DNA of 64,000 bases, from contig NZ_JAJCIA010000006.1 in the NCBI RefSeq assembly GCF_020554845.1, positions 1 through 64,000 on the forward strand. Reading direction: 5' to 3'. Both the position numbers and the translations under genes were made by a program. The notes under the pieces were generated by a model, which saw only the letters and a program-made list of their open reading frames with translations, was not told the origin of the DNA and ran no database searches. The stretch comes from Blautia faecis (GTDB lineage Bacteria > Bacillota > Clostridia > Lachnospirales > Lachnospiraceae). Each line of letters begins with the position of its first letter. The stretch's first letter is position 1. Shown here piece after piece: positions 51,324 through 60,293 of this stretch.

Positions 51324-52661
51324 TTATCCAACTGTTATTTTCTCCAGAGGCAGTTTTGCATTTCCCCTGTTTCTTCTTGAAAGCACCGCATAAATCAGAG
51401 TCAGACCACCTACACGCCCCAGATACATCAGTATAATCAGCACAATTTGCGAAAACATATGAAGCTTCGGTGTAATTCCCAGTGTGAGTCCTACTGTTCC
51501 CACAGCTGAAGCAGCTTCATACAGGCAGTCTAAAAGAGGAAGCTCTTCATATACACTGATTGCAAGTCCGCCGCAAAAAAATAACGTAAAATAAAGCATG
51601 GCTATTGTCGCCGCATTTTTTATCACATGGTATTCCAGCCTCCTGCCAAAAGCCCCTGCATTTTCCTGGCTTCGGAATGTGGCAATTGCATTTAACAAAA
51701 GAACTGTAAACGTTGTGGTTTTCATTCCACCAGCTGTAGAACCAGGTGAACCGCCAATCAGCATTAACAATATCATAACAGCTTTTGAGGCTTCACTCAT
51801 CTTTGAAATATCAATCGTGTTAAATCCGGCAGTTCTTGTAGTTACCGATTGGAACGCCGCAGCTAATAAGCGATTCCCTGCGGATAGATTTTTTAAATCA
51901 CAGGTGAAGAAAAAAATAATCGGAATTAAAATCAGGCATGCAGTAGTCACAAGGATAATCTTGCTTTGCATGCGATAACGTTTAAACTTCATTTTGTTGG
52001 TATAAATATCGTCCCAGGTGAGAAAACCGATTCCCCCTATGATGATCAGAAGCATAATCACTACATTTATAAGAACATTTGCAGAATACCCTGTCAGGGA
52101 AGGAAAAGGATTTGCAGATGTTCCCAGAATATCAAAGCCTGCATTACAAAAAGCGGAAATAGAATGAAAGACTGACAGCCAAATTCCCTTTCCTTTGTAA
52201 TCCCATAAAAAAACCGGCAGCAGTAACACTGCCCCTGCAGCTTCAATCAAAAATGTCCCCTTTAAAATAAACCTTGTCAATCTGACGATTCCGCCAACCT
52301 TAGGCGCGGAAATCGCATCCTGCATGGTACTTCTCTGCATAAGGGATATTTTTTTACCGGAAAGAAGGGAAACAGATGCAGCCACCGTTACCACTCCCAG
52401 ACCGCCTATTTGTATGAGTATAAGAATAATCGTCTGTCCTGCCAGAGACCAGTAGCTTCCGGTATCCTTTACTACAAGCCCGGTTACACATACCGCCGAA
52501 GTGGCTGTAAAAAGAGCCTCATGAAACGGAGTTGGTATTCTATCTACAGATGAAAATGGAAGCATTAAAAGAATGCTTCCCAAAAGGATCACTCCTGCAA
52601 ATCCCAGAATTATTAGCTGAAAAGATGTCAGATGTTTTTTCTTATATGATTTTTCCGGCAT
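51324..52661 (-). CDS. trkH: TrkH/KtrB potassium channel-like subunit
   Basis: 445 aa, four repeats of helix-pore-helix with selectivity-filter segments such as FTATSAVCVTGLVVKD, SISAFCNAGFDILG, FQSVTTRTAGFNTID and EAASAVGTVGLTLG. First gene of the operon trkH-trkA-small protein-kdpD-like-kdpE-like. A TATAAT box lies 65 bases upstream (52706-52711 on the minus strand) but the -35 is weak. Confidence 0.95.
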   Translation of the reverse strand: MPEKSYKKKHLTSFQLIILGFAGVILLGSILLMLPFSSVDRIPTPFHEALFTATSAVCVTGLVVKDTGSYWSLAGQTIILILIQIGGLGVVTVAASVSLLSGKKISLMQRSTMQDAISAPKVGGIVRLTRFILKGTFLIEAAGAVLLLPVFLWDYKGKGIWLSVFHSISAFCNAGFDILGTSANPFPSLTGYSANVLINVVIMLLIIIGGIGFLTWDDIYTNKMKFKRYRMQSKIILVTTACLILIPIIFFFTCDLKNLSAGNRLLAAAFQSVTTRTAGFNTIDISKMSEASKAVMILLMLIGGSPGSTAGGMKTTTFTVLLLNAIATFRSQENAGAFGRRLEYHVIKNAATIAMLYFTLFFCGGLAISVYEELPLLDCLYEAASAVGTVGLTLGITPKLHMFSQIVLIILMYLGRVGGLTLIYAVLSRRNRGNAKLPLEKITVG

Positions 52662-52813
52662 AAATGATCAAAACTCCTTACGAATGATTACTTTTTTGTT
52701 GCACCCATTATATATAATTGCCTTTAAAGATGGTATAAGAGTATTTGATTCTGTATTAAGATTGTATAAAGATGTGTTTCCGCCATATTCAGCCTGAATT
52801 CGGTTGCCGTAGC

Positions 52814-52858
52814 AAAAAAATAAGCCATTCAGTCAGAAACATATCCAACCAAATGGCT
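52814..52858 (-). terminator. Terminator of the MATE gene
   Basis: AGCCATT/AATGGCT arms, loop GGTTGGATATGTTTCTGACTG, then TATTTTTTT on the minus strand just after the stop. The loop matches that of 46772-46816. Confidence 0.75.
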
Positions 52859-52865
52859 TTTATTC

Positions 52866-54227
52866 TTATCTTCTATCCAGTATTTTATCAAATCGCCTGA
52901 AGAAAGTTGAAGTTGTAATGATTGCTGCCAGTATATCGCTGATTGGTTCAGCCAGAAAAACGGCAAATACCTTATTCTGAATGAAAAGCGGCAGAATAAA
53001 GATCAGCGGAATCAACAGGATCAGTTTTCTTAAGCATGCAAGCAGCAGACTGACCTTCGCCTGTCCCAGTGCCATAAAGCTCTGCTGACAGGAAACCTGG
53101 AATCCCAGTGAAAAAATACCAGCCATATAGATTCTCAGTGCCCATGCGGTATACGTGATCAGATCCGTATCATTGGAGAAAATACCTGCAAAGAGCCTGG
53201 GAAACAGAAGCATGATCAGCCAGAAGCAGCCGGTAAAAACCGTGCAGACTGTAAACTGCGTAAAAAATGCTTTTTTAACACGCTCTTTATTGCCGGCACC
53301 GAAATTATAACTCATGATCGGCTGTCCGCCCTGGCATATTCCCTGCAGCGGTAAGGTTGCAAGCTGGCTGACACTTGTGATAATGGTCATGGCTCCAACC
53401 GCAAGATCTCCGCCATATCTTGAAAGGCTGGAGGTGAAACTGATGGACAGAATACTTTCTGTAGACAACATGACAAAAGTGGATATTCCAAGCCCCAGGC
53501 ATGGTAAGATAATATTTTTTTGTAATTTGAAATTCTCTTTCCTGAGATGGAGAATGGTCTTTTTTCCTGACAGGAAACGAAGAATCCAGATGGCACCAAC
53601 AGCCTGACTCAAAACAGTAGCAATTGCAGCACCGCTTACGCCCAGATCAAATACAAAAATAAAAACAGGATCCAGAATAATGTTGATCACCGCACCGATC
53701 ACAGTGGTCATCATACTGATCTTTGCAAATCCCTGTGTGGTGATAAATGGATTCATTCCCATTACGATCAGGACAAAAATACTTCCCAGTATATAGATTC
53801 TTGCGTATGACACTCCATAAGGAAGGGTCTTATCACTAGCACCAAATATTGTCAGAAGCTGTGGAGCAAAAGCGAAAAAAATCACCGTAAGAGCCACAGC
53901 CATAAGAATAAGAAGCGAGAAACAGTTTCCAAGAATCTTTTCCGCTGTCGCATTGTCCTTTTTCCCCATGGAAATTGCGGCTCTGGGAGCACCGCCTGAA
54001 CCTGCGAGCATGGCAAAGGCATTGATCAGCATAAGAATTGGCGTAAATAACCCCACACCGGTTAATGCTGCCGCACCAACACCGGGAATGTGTCCAATAT
54101 AAATACGGTCTACAATGTTGTACAAAAGGTTAATGATCTGTGCCACAACAGCAGGAATTGCAAGCTGCGCCAAAAGACGTGGGATTTTTTCCGTTTCCAT
54201 TGCCTGTGTATTAGATTTACTACTCAT
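52866..54227 (-). CDS. MATE family efflux transporter
   Basis: 453 aa, twelve predicted helices in two MatE halves. Typical segments: LAIPAVVAQIINLLYNIVDR, GGAPRAAISMGKKDNATAEK and PIMSYNFGAGNKERVKKAF. Exports organic cations or drugs in exchange for Na+ or H+. Ribosome site CAGGAGAAAACAGAT. Not clearly tied to its neighbours. Confidence 0.94.
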   Translation of the reverse strand: MSSKSNTQAMETEKIPRLLAQLAIPAVVAQIINLLYNIVDRIYIGHIPGVGAAALTGVGLFTPILMLINAFAMLAGSGGAPRAAISMGKKDNATAEKILGNCFSLLILMAVALTVIFFAFAPQLLTIFGASDKTLPYGVSYARIYILGSIFVLIVMGMNPFITTQGFAKISMMTTVIGAVINIILDPVFIFVFDLGVSGAAIATVLSQAVGAIWILRFLSGKKTILHLRKENFKLQKNIILPCLGLGISTFVMLSTESILSISFTSSLSRYGGDLAVGAMTIITSVSQLATLPLQGICQGGQPIMSYNFGAGNKERVKKAFFTQFTVCTVFTGCFWLIMLLFPRLFAGIFSNDTDLITYTAWALRIYMAGIFSLGFQVSCQQSFMALGQAKVSLLLACLRKLILLIPLIFILPLFIQNKVFAVFLAEPISDILAAIITTSTFFRRFDKILDRR

Positions 54228-54298
54228 ATCTGTTTTCTCCTGACAAATTTTTTGACATAAACCAATAAAATATAAACGAATTATGTCTTCTGATTTTA

Positions 54299-54385
54299 AC
54301 TCATATATTTGTCAATATCAAGCTTCTTTTTTGATTTTGCAACGATCAAGGATGCGGCTGTTGCTCATTGCACGCATCCTTCCTC
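54299..54385 (-). pseudogene. Remnant of a second SDF symporter C-terminus
   Basis: On the minus strand the sequence encodes ASLIVAKSKKKLDIDKYM then stop, nearly the end of the symporter at 35577-37241, preceded out of frame by MRAMSNS. A small deletion removes the SLGDVT block. Only ~85 bases survive, just after the hybrid kinase gene. Confidence 0.8.
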
Positions 54386-54403
54386 CACTGATCAACAGCC
54401 TGT

Positions 54404-56509
54404 TTACAGCTTATGTTTTCTCCTCCAGATACAATCCTTAAGTACATTTACAAGCCTCGCCGGTTCAAGGGGTTTGGTAAGATGCTCATCCATGCCGGAT
54501 ATCCGGCTGTTTATAATGTCTTCTGCAAATGCATTGGCACTCATGGCAATAACCGGTACACGCTCTGCATCTGATCTTTTCATGGAACGAATTCTCCGGG
54601 TAGTATCCCAGCCGTTTAAGTTTGGCATCATGATATCCATTAAAATCACGTCATAATAGCCTGGCTCGGACTTTTCAAATTTTCCAATTGCCTCCAGTCC
54701 GTCTTTGGCGCAATCCACAATTATTCCATTATCTTCCAGCATAAAGCTGGCGATTTCCATGTTCAGTTCATTATCCTCAACTACCAGTGCACGCAGACCT
54801 TCAAGGGAAATCGTATTCGGATCCTTTACAAAATCCTCCAGCTTCCGGGCTTTTTCTGCTTCTCCGATTTTGAACGGAATTGTCATGACCACAGTTGTGC
54901 CGGTTCCCTCTTTACTTTCGATCCGGATTGTGCCACCCATTCTGTCTGTCAGCTTCTTTGCAATGGAAAGTCCCAGTCCGGTACCTTCATATTTCGACCG
55001 GCTGGTCTCCTTCTCCTGGGTAAAAAGATCAAACGCATGTGCCACAAACTCCTGGCTCATACCAGGACCATTATCTGCACAGCCAAATTCATACACTACC
55101 TGCTTTTCATCCGCAAATTTCTCCTTACACCATACATGAATCCTTCCGCCTGGTTTCGTAAATTTCACCGCATTATCAGAAATCGCATTCAGAAGCCGTT
55201 CCAGATAAACAGGATTTCCGGTTAATAATATATAACTTAGCTTTGATCTTTCCCAATCCACGATGTATTCTATATTTTTCTCAGCTGCCTGAAGCTGCTT
55301 TTCTGTGTTGCTCCTGCTCAGGATTTCTGTCAGATCAAAAGTAAGCTCCTGGTCAACAATATCTCCCGACTCCAGTTTATTCATATCCAGTATATCATTT
55401 ACAAGAGAAACCAGATATCTGGAGGATTCCATGATCTTATCCCTGCATTTCTGCTGCATTTCAGGGTCATTGGGATAACGGTTTGCCAATTCGATCATAC
55501 CTATGATCCCATTCATGGGAGTTCGGATATCATGGCTCATATTAGACAGAAATCTGGTTTTAACCGCCGCATCCTTCTTCGCTTCTGCAGCCTGGTATAT
55601 AAGAGTCTGCTCCCTTCTCTTCGCATCACTGATACTTCGGATTGCACAAAGAACATGGGTCAGGCGGCCGTTTTCATCCCTTTTCTTTTCAATAAAGCGC
55701 AGACTATGCCAGCTTCCATCCTTCATCCGGTATTCCATAACGACAGATTCTTCGTCTTTCATTCGTTCAGGCAGTGTAGAGATATCTGTAAATCTGTAAA
55801 AAGCATCCTGATACTCTTCTGCAACCAGTTCACTGCAAACTTTTCTATTGCTTTCAGACAAAATGCCTGAATGAATATATTTCAAATGCTCCACATCCCT
55901 GTTGGAAATTTCCTCAAAATAATCTGCCTGGATATCAATTCTGGAAATATACTGGTATGTTCTGGCAATGGAGGAAATGATCTCATTTCCCAATCTGGCC
56001 TCATCCAGAGCTTTTCGCAGTTTCTCCTGGATTTCCTTCTCTTTGTAAAGGATATTGTCTATATTGCGATATCCAAGAAAAGCATTAAAGGTCTCATCAT
56101 CTGTCTTTCCCTTCACTACATAGGCTTCATAATAGCTATCTTTCCCTTCCTTTGAAACACTGTGGTAATGGTAAGTAAACTTCTCTTCATGTAAAAGCCT
56201 TCTTTTCATATTTGCGCAAAGATGCCAGTCTATAAACTCTTCTTTCTCTTCATCCAGAATAAAATTGTCTGCATATCTTCTCACATATTCATCAAAATTT
56301 TCAGCCGGATGGGGATCTTTCTCCGCCAGCTGCCTGGCATTGGTATTCGCATCCAGTCTCAGTATTTCATATTTGCCGGAATTAAGCTCTATCCGGTATA
56401 AGGATACATACTCGGACAATAATCTGCTTAAAACATATTGTTCTTTCACCGGATAATCATTTACATCCTGCCTTTGATCGTCTGTCTTTGTTTTTTCTCG
56501 TGAAAGCAT
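54404..56509 (-). CDS. Soluble PAS-type hybrid histidine kinase
   Basis: 701 aa with no membrane helix or signal, so cytoplasmic, unlike the other hybrid kinases here. Two PAS-like sensor units (~25-155 and ~175-300; YVSLYRIELNSGKYEILRLD and YQYISRIDIQADYFEEISN). HisKA SHDIRTPMNG (His326), HATPase (NAISDNAVKFTKPGG, DNGPGMS, GTGLGLS) and a receiver with Asp625 (LMDIMMPNLNGW). No HPt or output domain. It begins 33 bases after the double-glycine peptide gene and is probably co-transcribed; its own ribosome site is distant and weak, so coupling to the peptide gene is likely. Confidence 0.92.
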   Translation of the reverse strand: MLSREKTKTDDQRQDVNDYPVKEQYVLSRLLSEYVSLYRIELNSGKYEILRLDANTNARQLAEKDPHPAENFDEYVRRYADNFILDEEKEEFIDWHLCANMKRRLLHEEKFTYHYHSVSKEGKDSYYEAYVVKGKTDDETFNAFLGYRNIDNILYKEKEIQEKLRKALDEARLGNEIISSIARTYQYISRIDIQADYFEEISNRDVEHLKYIHSGILSESNRKVCSELVAEEYQDAFYRFTDISTLPERMKDEESVVMEYRMKDGSWHSLRFIEKKRDENGRLTHVLCAIRSISDAKRREQTLIYQAAEAKKDAAVKTRFLSNMSHDIRTPMNGIIGMIELANRYPNDPEMQQKCRDKIMESSRYLVSLVNDILDMNKLESGDIVDQELTFDLTEILSRSNTEKQLQAAEKNIEYIVDWERSKLSYILLTGNPVYLERLLNAISDNAVKFTKPGGRIHVWCKEKFADEKQVVYEFGCADNGPGMSQEFVAHAFDLFTQEKETSRSKYEGTGLGLSIAKKLTDRMGGTIRIESKEGTGTTVVMTIPFKIGEAEKARKLEDFVKDPNTISLEGLRALVVEDNELNMEIASFMLEDNGIIVDCAKDGLEAIGKFEKSEPGYYDVILMDIMMPNLNGWDTTRRIRSMKRSDAERVPVIAMSANAFAEDIINSRISGMDEHLTKPLEPARLVNVLKDCIWRRKHKL

Positions 56510-56542
56510 AATACCGTTTTAAATTTATCCTTTCTTTTGCTG

Positions 56543-56752
56543 TTAACATTTGTTTTTGCATGCCAGGCATAAACCACCACGGACGTTTCTGGTGGAGCCG
56601 CATAACTTGCAAACCTCTGTTATTTCCGGCTTCCAATCGCTGTCCAGCCTCTTCAGGCCTCCGCTGACCTGATCCAATGCTTCATCATCCAACTCAACAA
56701 CTGCCTGACTCACAGGCTTCATGCTCTCTTTTTTGTCATTCGCTTCTTTCAT
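56543..56752 (-). CDS. Double-glycine-leader cysteine-rich peptide (69 aa)
   Basis: ATG follows AGGAGGAAACTATT. The N-terminal part ends in VVELDDEALDQVSGG, the classic leader for C39-peptidase/ABC export of bacteriocins and signalling peptides. Cleavage after Gly32 would release a 37-residue peptide with five cysteines arranged C48-x2-C51 ... C62-x2-C65 ... C69, like a small zinc ribbon. No exporter, peptidase or modifying enzyme lies in the window. The next gene is a soluble hybrid kinase. Possible roles are a peptide signal, a bacteriocin, or a RiPP precursor; I cannot choose between them. Confidence 0.8.
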   Translation of the reverse strand: MKEANDKKESMKPVSQAVVELDDEALDQVSGGLKRLDSDWKPEITEVCKLCGSTRNVRGGLCLACKNKC

Positions 56753-56806
56753 AATAGTTTCCTCCTGTATATGATTTTAATACGATTTCACTTTTTACTA
56801 TAGTCA

Positions 56807-56835
56807 ATTATACAATTTTTCACCTGTGTCTTCAA
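56807..56835 (-). promoter_or_regulatory. Promoter of the leader-peptide/kinase operon
   Basis: TTGAAG, 17 bases, TATAAT on the minus strand, ~55 bases before the peptide start. The -10 lies in TATAATTGACTATA (56799-56812), shared exactly with the promoter at 5558-5586. Confidence 0.7.
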
Positions 56836-56917
56836 CTATTTTTTGGCATTTTAACCAAAATGTGACTGGTCACTGGTAACGTTTCTTCAAAAAATCCTCC
56901 GGAAATAATATCTCTGT

Positions 56918-57742
56918 TTATTCACGCCTGCTTCGTCTGTACTCCATAGCAGTCATACCGCAAGATTTCCGAAAACTCTGCGCCAGATAGCTCTGGGAAG
57001 AAAAGCCTGCAAGATGGGCAATGTCAGAAATATCATGATCTGTATTTTCCAGAAGATTTTTGCAAACCTCAATCCTGCGCCGGTTCAGATAATTAATGGG
57101 AGAAATCCCATAATATCGTGTAAACTCGTGGCTTAGATAATATTTGTTCAGATGACTTAATGCCGCCAGCTGATCCAGATTGATATCTTCCCCATAGTTA
57201 GAATCCAGATAGCGCTTGACCTGTGCACACTCCTTACTTGGATGAAAAGAAGGCACCAGCTGGAAGCCGGAATCTGTTATCCTGCGAAGCTGGGCAATAA
57301 GAATGGAGAGCGTATGTCTGCAAATCTCTTCATAACCCTCTTTTTTCTCATCTAATTCCTGAAAAAGGGAGTGGAAATAAAACAAAAGATCTGTATTAAT
57401 CTTCCGGCAGTTGAAAATCTGGAATTCCTTCTGATCCCGGAAAGAAAAACTAATTCCATCCACTCCTACAGTATAATAAGAAAGGGGCGCAGCGCTCTGA
57501 GAAGTTTCCGTGTGCAGGATATGTGGATTGATAATGACCAGATCGTCCCTGGCAATGGAAAACCGCTGATTTTCTATAAGAAATTCGCCGCTTCCTCTGG
57601 AAACATAAAAAAGCTCCGTAAAAGCGTGGGTATGGGGAATGCTGGGCCAGTCCTCTTCGTATCTGGAGGATGAGGCATTCACCAGAACTGCTTCTGTAGA
57701 AAGTGGATTATCATTGGAAAAAGAAAAGGAACGTGTACTCAT
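56918..57742 (-). CDS. AraC family regulator with cupin sensor
   Basis: 274 aa. N-terminal AraC cupin (PHTHAFTELFYVSRGSGEFL, DDLVIINPHILHTE) and two C-terminal HTH units (LDQLAALSHLNKYYLSHEFT, ISDIAHLAGFSSQSYLAQSF). Divergent from the GH112 gene across a 270-base region, so it is the likely sugar-responsive regulator of that gene. Confidence 0.94.
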   Translation of the reverse strand: MSTRSFSFSNDNPLSTEAVLVNASSSRYEEDWPSIPHTHAFTELFYVSRGSGEFLIENQRFSIARDDLVIINPHILHTETSQSAAPLSYYTVGVDGISFSFRDQKEFQIFNCRKINTDLLFYFHSLFQELDEKKEGYEEICRHTLSILIAQLRRITDSGFQLVPSFHPSKECAQVKRYLDSNYGEDINLDQLAALSHLNKYYLSHEFTRYYGISPINYLNRRRIEVCKNLLENTDHDISDIAHLAGFSSQSYLAQSFRKSCGMTAMEYRRSRRE

Positions 57743-57907
57743 AGATTCTCCTTATGTATCATAAACTATAGTTTGTTGTCTGCGCTGTCGGCTCCCGATA
57801 TTCCGAATACAGCGTTTTCAAACAACAGGGAATAAACACTCGCACACTTAGAGTACCATAGAACGGAAAATACAGCAATATTTCTAAAAACCTTAGCAAC
57901 AACTCTG

Positions 57908-57936
57908 TTGAAAAACAGCTGTCAAAAACGTATTCT
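57908..57936 (+). promoter_or_regulatory. Probable promoter of the GH112 gene
   Basis: TTGAAA, 17 bases, TATTCT, about 75 bases before the start. The rest of 57743-58013 would hold AraC sites; I see no clear direct repeat. Confidence 0.5.
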
Positions 57937-58013
57937 TATATTACAGAAAAAAACAACTATCAAACAATGTTAACAACCCTTGTAAATAAAAAAAAGAAAA
58001 GCGAGGTCGCAAA

Positions 58014-60176
58014 ATGGAACAGAAAAAAGGCAGAGTTACTATTCCTACCAACCTGGATGTGGTAAAGGAAACACTGGATATTATGAATGAGTGGGGCGCA
58101 GATGCCATCCGTGACTGTGATGGAACCGAATTCCCACAGGAGCTGAAGGACACTGGTGCGAAAATCTACGCTACCTACTACACCACCCGAAAGGACAATG
58201 CCTGGGCAAAGGCTAATCCGGATGAGATCCAGCAAATGTACATTATGAGTTCTTTCCACACCGCAACATCAGACAAACTGGAAATCCACCTTATGGACCA
58301 CCTGTACCCGGATATGCTGAAGGTGAACACACGCGATGATATCACAAAGTGGTGGGAAGTAATCGACCGTACCACAGGAGCAGTGGTTCCGGCAAGTCAG
58401 TGGCATTATGATGAAACGAGCGGAAATGTGGTAATTACACCTGTAAAACCGTTCCATGAGTATACCGTCAGCTTCCTGGCTTATATTATGTGGGATCCGG
58501 TACATATGTACAATGCAGTGGTAAACGACTGGAAAGATGTAGAGCCGCAGATCACCTTTGATGTGCGCCAGCCAAAGACAAGAACTCATTCCCTGGAGCG
58601 CCTCCGCAGATTCCTTGACACCCACCAGTATGTGGATGTGGTACGCTTCACCACCTTTTTCCATCAGTTCACCCTGATCTTTGATGAGCTGGCAAGGGAA
58701 AAATATGTAGACTGGTTCGGTTATTCCGCATCTGTCAGTCCATATGTGCTGGAGCAGTTTGAAAAAGAGGTTGGTTATCCCTTCCGCCCGGAATACATTA
58801 TCGACCAGGGCTACATGAACAATACCTATCGCATTCCATCTAAGGAATTCAAGGACTTCCAGGCATTCCAGCGCCGCGAGGTCGCGAAGCTTGCAAAGGA
58901 AATGGTAGACATTGTCCATGAATATGGCAAAGAAGCCATGATGTTCATGGGTGACCACTGGATCGGCATGGAGCCATTTATGGATGAGTTTGCTTCCATC
59001 GGTCTTGATGCTGTGGTTGGAAGTGTAGGAAATGGTGCAACCCTGCGTCTGTTCAGCGATATTAAAAATGTAAAATACACGGAAGGACGATTTCTTCCAT
59101 ACTTTTTCCCGGACACCTTCCACGAAGGTGGAGACCCGGTGAAAGAGGCGAAGGTAAACTGGGTAACTGCAAGGCGTGCCATTCTCAGAAGCCCCATCCA
59201 GAGAATTGGTTATGGCGGATATCTGAAGCTGGCTCTTCAGTTCCCGGATTTTGTCCAGTACATTAAAGAGGTCTGCCAGGAATTCCGCACCCTTTATGAT
59301 AATATCCAGGGTGTGACTCCTTACTGCGTGAAACGTGTTGCTGTGTTAAACTGCTGGGGGCGCATGCGTTCCTGGGGCAATCATATGGTACATCACGCAA
59401 TCTATTACAAACAGAATTACTCTTACTTTGGCATTATTGAGGCATTAAGCGGTGCACCCTTTGATGTATCCTTTATCAGTTTTGATGATATTCTGGCAGA
59501 TAAGGATCTGCTGAAAAAATTTGATGTTGTGATCAATGTAGGGGATGCGGATACTGCGCAAAGCGGCGGCGAGTACTGGGTAAATGAAACCATTATTACT
59601 GCTGTAAAGGAGTTCGTTTACAATGGCGGCGGTTTCATCGGAGTTGGCGAGCCTGCAGCCCATCAGTGGCAGGGAAAATTCTTCCAGCTGGATGATGTAC
59701 TGGGTGTGGAAGAAGAAAGAGGCTTCAATTTAAATACCGATAAATACAACTGGGAGGAACACAGAGACCACTTTATTCTGGCTGATGCAGAAGGTGATGT
59801 GGACTTCGGTGAGGGCAAAAAGAATATTTTTGCGCTTCCGGAAACCCGGATCCTGATCCAGAATGACCATGAGGTACAGATGGCAGTAAAAACCTTTGGA
59901 AAAGGCCGCGGTGTTTACATCAGCGGACTTCCATACAGCTTCAGAAACAGCCGTGTGCTCTACCGTGCGGTTCTCTGGTCTGCATCTGCCGAGGACGAAC
60001 TGAACCGATGGTATTCCACCAATTATAATGTAGAGGTCCACGCTTATGTAAAGAATGGCAAGTACTGTGTCGTAAACAATACTTACGAGTCACAGGATAC
60101 AGTCGTCTATAAAGGAGATGGCAGCAGCTTCCCGCTTCATATGGATGCAAACGAAATTAAATGGTACCAGATTTAA
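58014..60176 (+). CDS. lnpA: 1,3-beta-galactosyl-N-acetylhexosamine phosphorylase, GH112
   Basis: 720 aa, full family length, no signal peptide. It begins GRVTIPTNLDVVKETLDIMN with WGADAIRDCDGTEFP, and includes VRFTTFFHQFTLIFDE, DWFGYSASVSPYVLEQFEKE, GDHWIGMEPF and YISGLPYSFRNSRVL, as in the lacto-N-biose/galacto-N-biose phosphorylases. It uses phosphate to split Gal-beta-1,3-GlcNAc or -GalNAc into galactose-1-phosphate and the free hexosamine in the cytoplasm. LNB versus GNB preference is not readable. No dedicated transporter or NahK is adjacent. Ribosome site GCGAGGTCGCAAA. Confidence 0.96.
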   Translation: MEQKKGRVTIPTNLDVVKETLDIMNEWGADAIRDCDGTEFPQELKDTGAKIYATYYTTRKDNAWAKANPDEIQQMYIMSSFHTATSDKLEIHLMDHLYPDMLKVNTRDDITKWWEVIDRTTGAVVPASQWHYDETSGNVVITPVKPFHEYTVSFLAYIMWDPVHMYNAVVNDWKDVEPQITFDVRQPKTRTHSLERLRRFLDTHQYVDVVRFTTFFHQFTLIFDELAREKYVDWFGYSASVSPYVLEQFEKEVGYPFRPEYIIDQGYMNNTYRIPSKEFKDFQAFQRREVAKLAKEMVDIVHEYGKEAMMFMGDHWIGMEPFMDEFASIGLDAVVGSVGNGATLRLFSDIKNVKYTEGRFLPYFFPDTFHEGGDPVKEAKVNWVTARRAILRSPIQRIGYGGYLKLALQFPDFVQYIKEVCQEFRTLYDNIQGVTPYCVKRVAVLNCWGRMRSWGNHMVHHAIYYKQNYSYFGIIEALSGAPFDVSFISFDDILADKDLLKKFDVVINVGDADTAQSGGEYWVNETIITAVKEFVYNGGGFIGVGEPAAHQWQGKFFQLDDVLGVEEERGFNLNTDKYNWEEHRDHFILADAEGDVDFGEGKKNIFALPETRILIQNDHEVQMAVKTFGKGRGVYISGLPYSFRNSRVLYRAVLWSASAEDELNRWYSTNYNVEVHAYVKNGKYCVVNNTYESQDTVVYKGDGSSFPLHMDANEIKWYQI

Positions 60177-60181
60177 TAGTC

Positions 60182-60272
60182 ATAGGTTTATTATAATTAA
60201 ACCACATCATATTTCAATAATTCTGTCACGAAGTGTTGGAAAATGGCGCGAATGGTATTATAATAAACCTAT
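60182..60272. promoter_or_regulatory. 16-bp inverted repeat enclosing two divergent promoters
   Basis: ATAGGTTTATTATAAT (60182-60197) and its exact reverse complement (60257-60272) flank 59 bases. On the plus strand TTGGAA (60236-60241), 17 bases, TATAAT (60259-60264) forms the promoter of the LytTR/kinase pair. On the minus strand TTGAAA (60212-60217), 16 bases, TATAAT (60190-60195) points back into the 3' end of the GH112 gene. Each arm thus carries a -10 box. Confidence 0.65.
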
Positions 60273-60293
60273 CACAAAACAAAGGAAACCATT

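Noticed and set aside
56543..56752. A complete bacteriocin cluster around the GG-leader peptide
   Set aside because: No C39 peptidase/ABC exporter, immunity gene or modifying enzyme in the window; the MATE gene at 52866-54227 is not a peptide exporter of that class.
58269..59123. Minus-strand open frame of 284 codons
   Set aside because: Antisense to the GH112 gene, with no start signal or domain.
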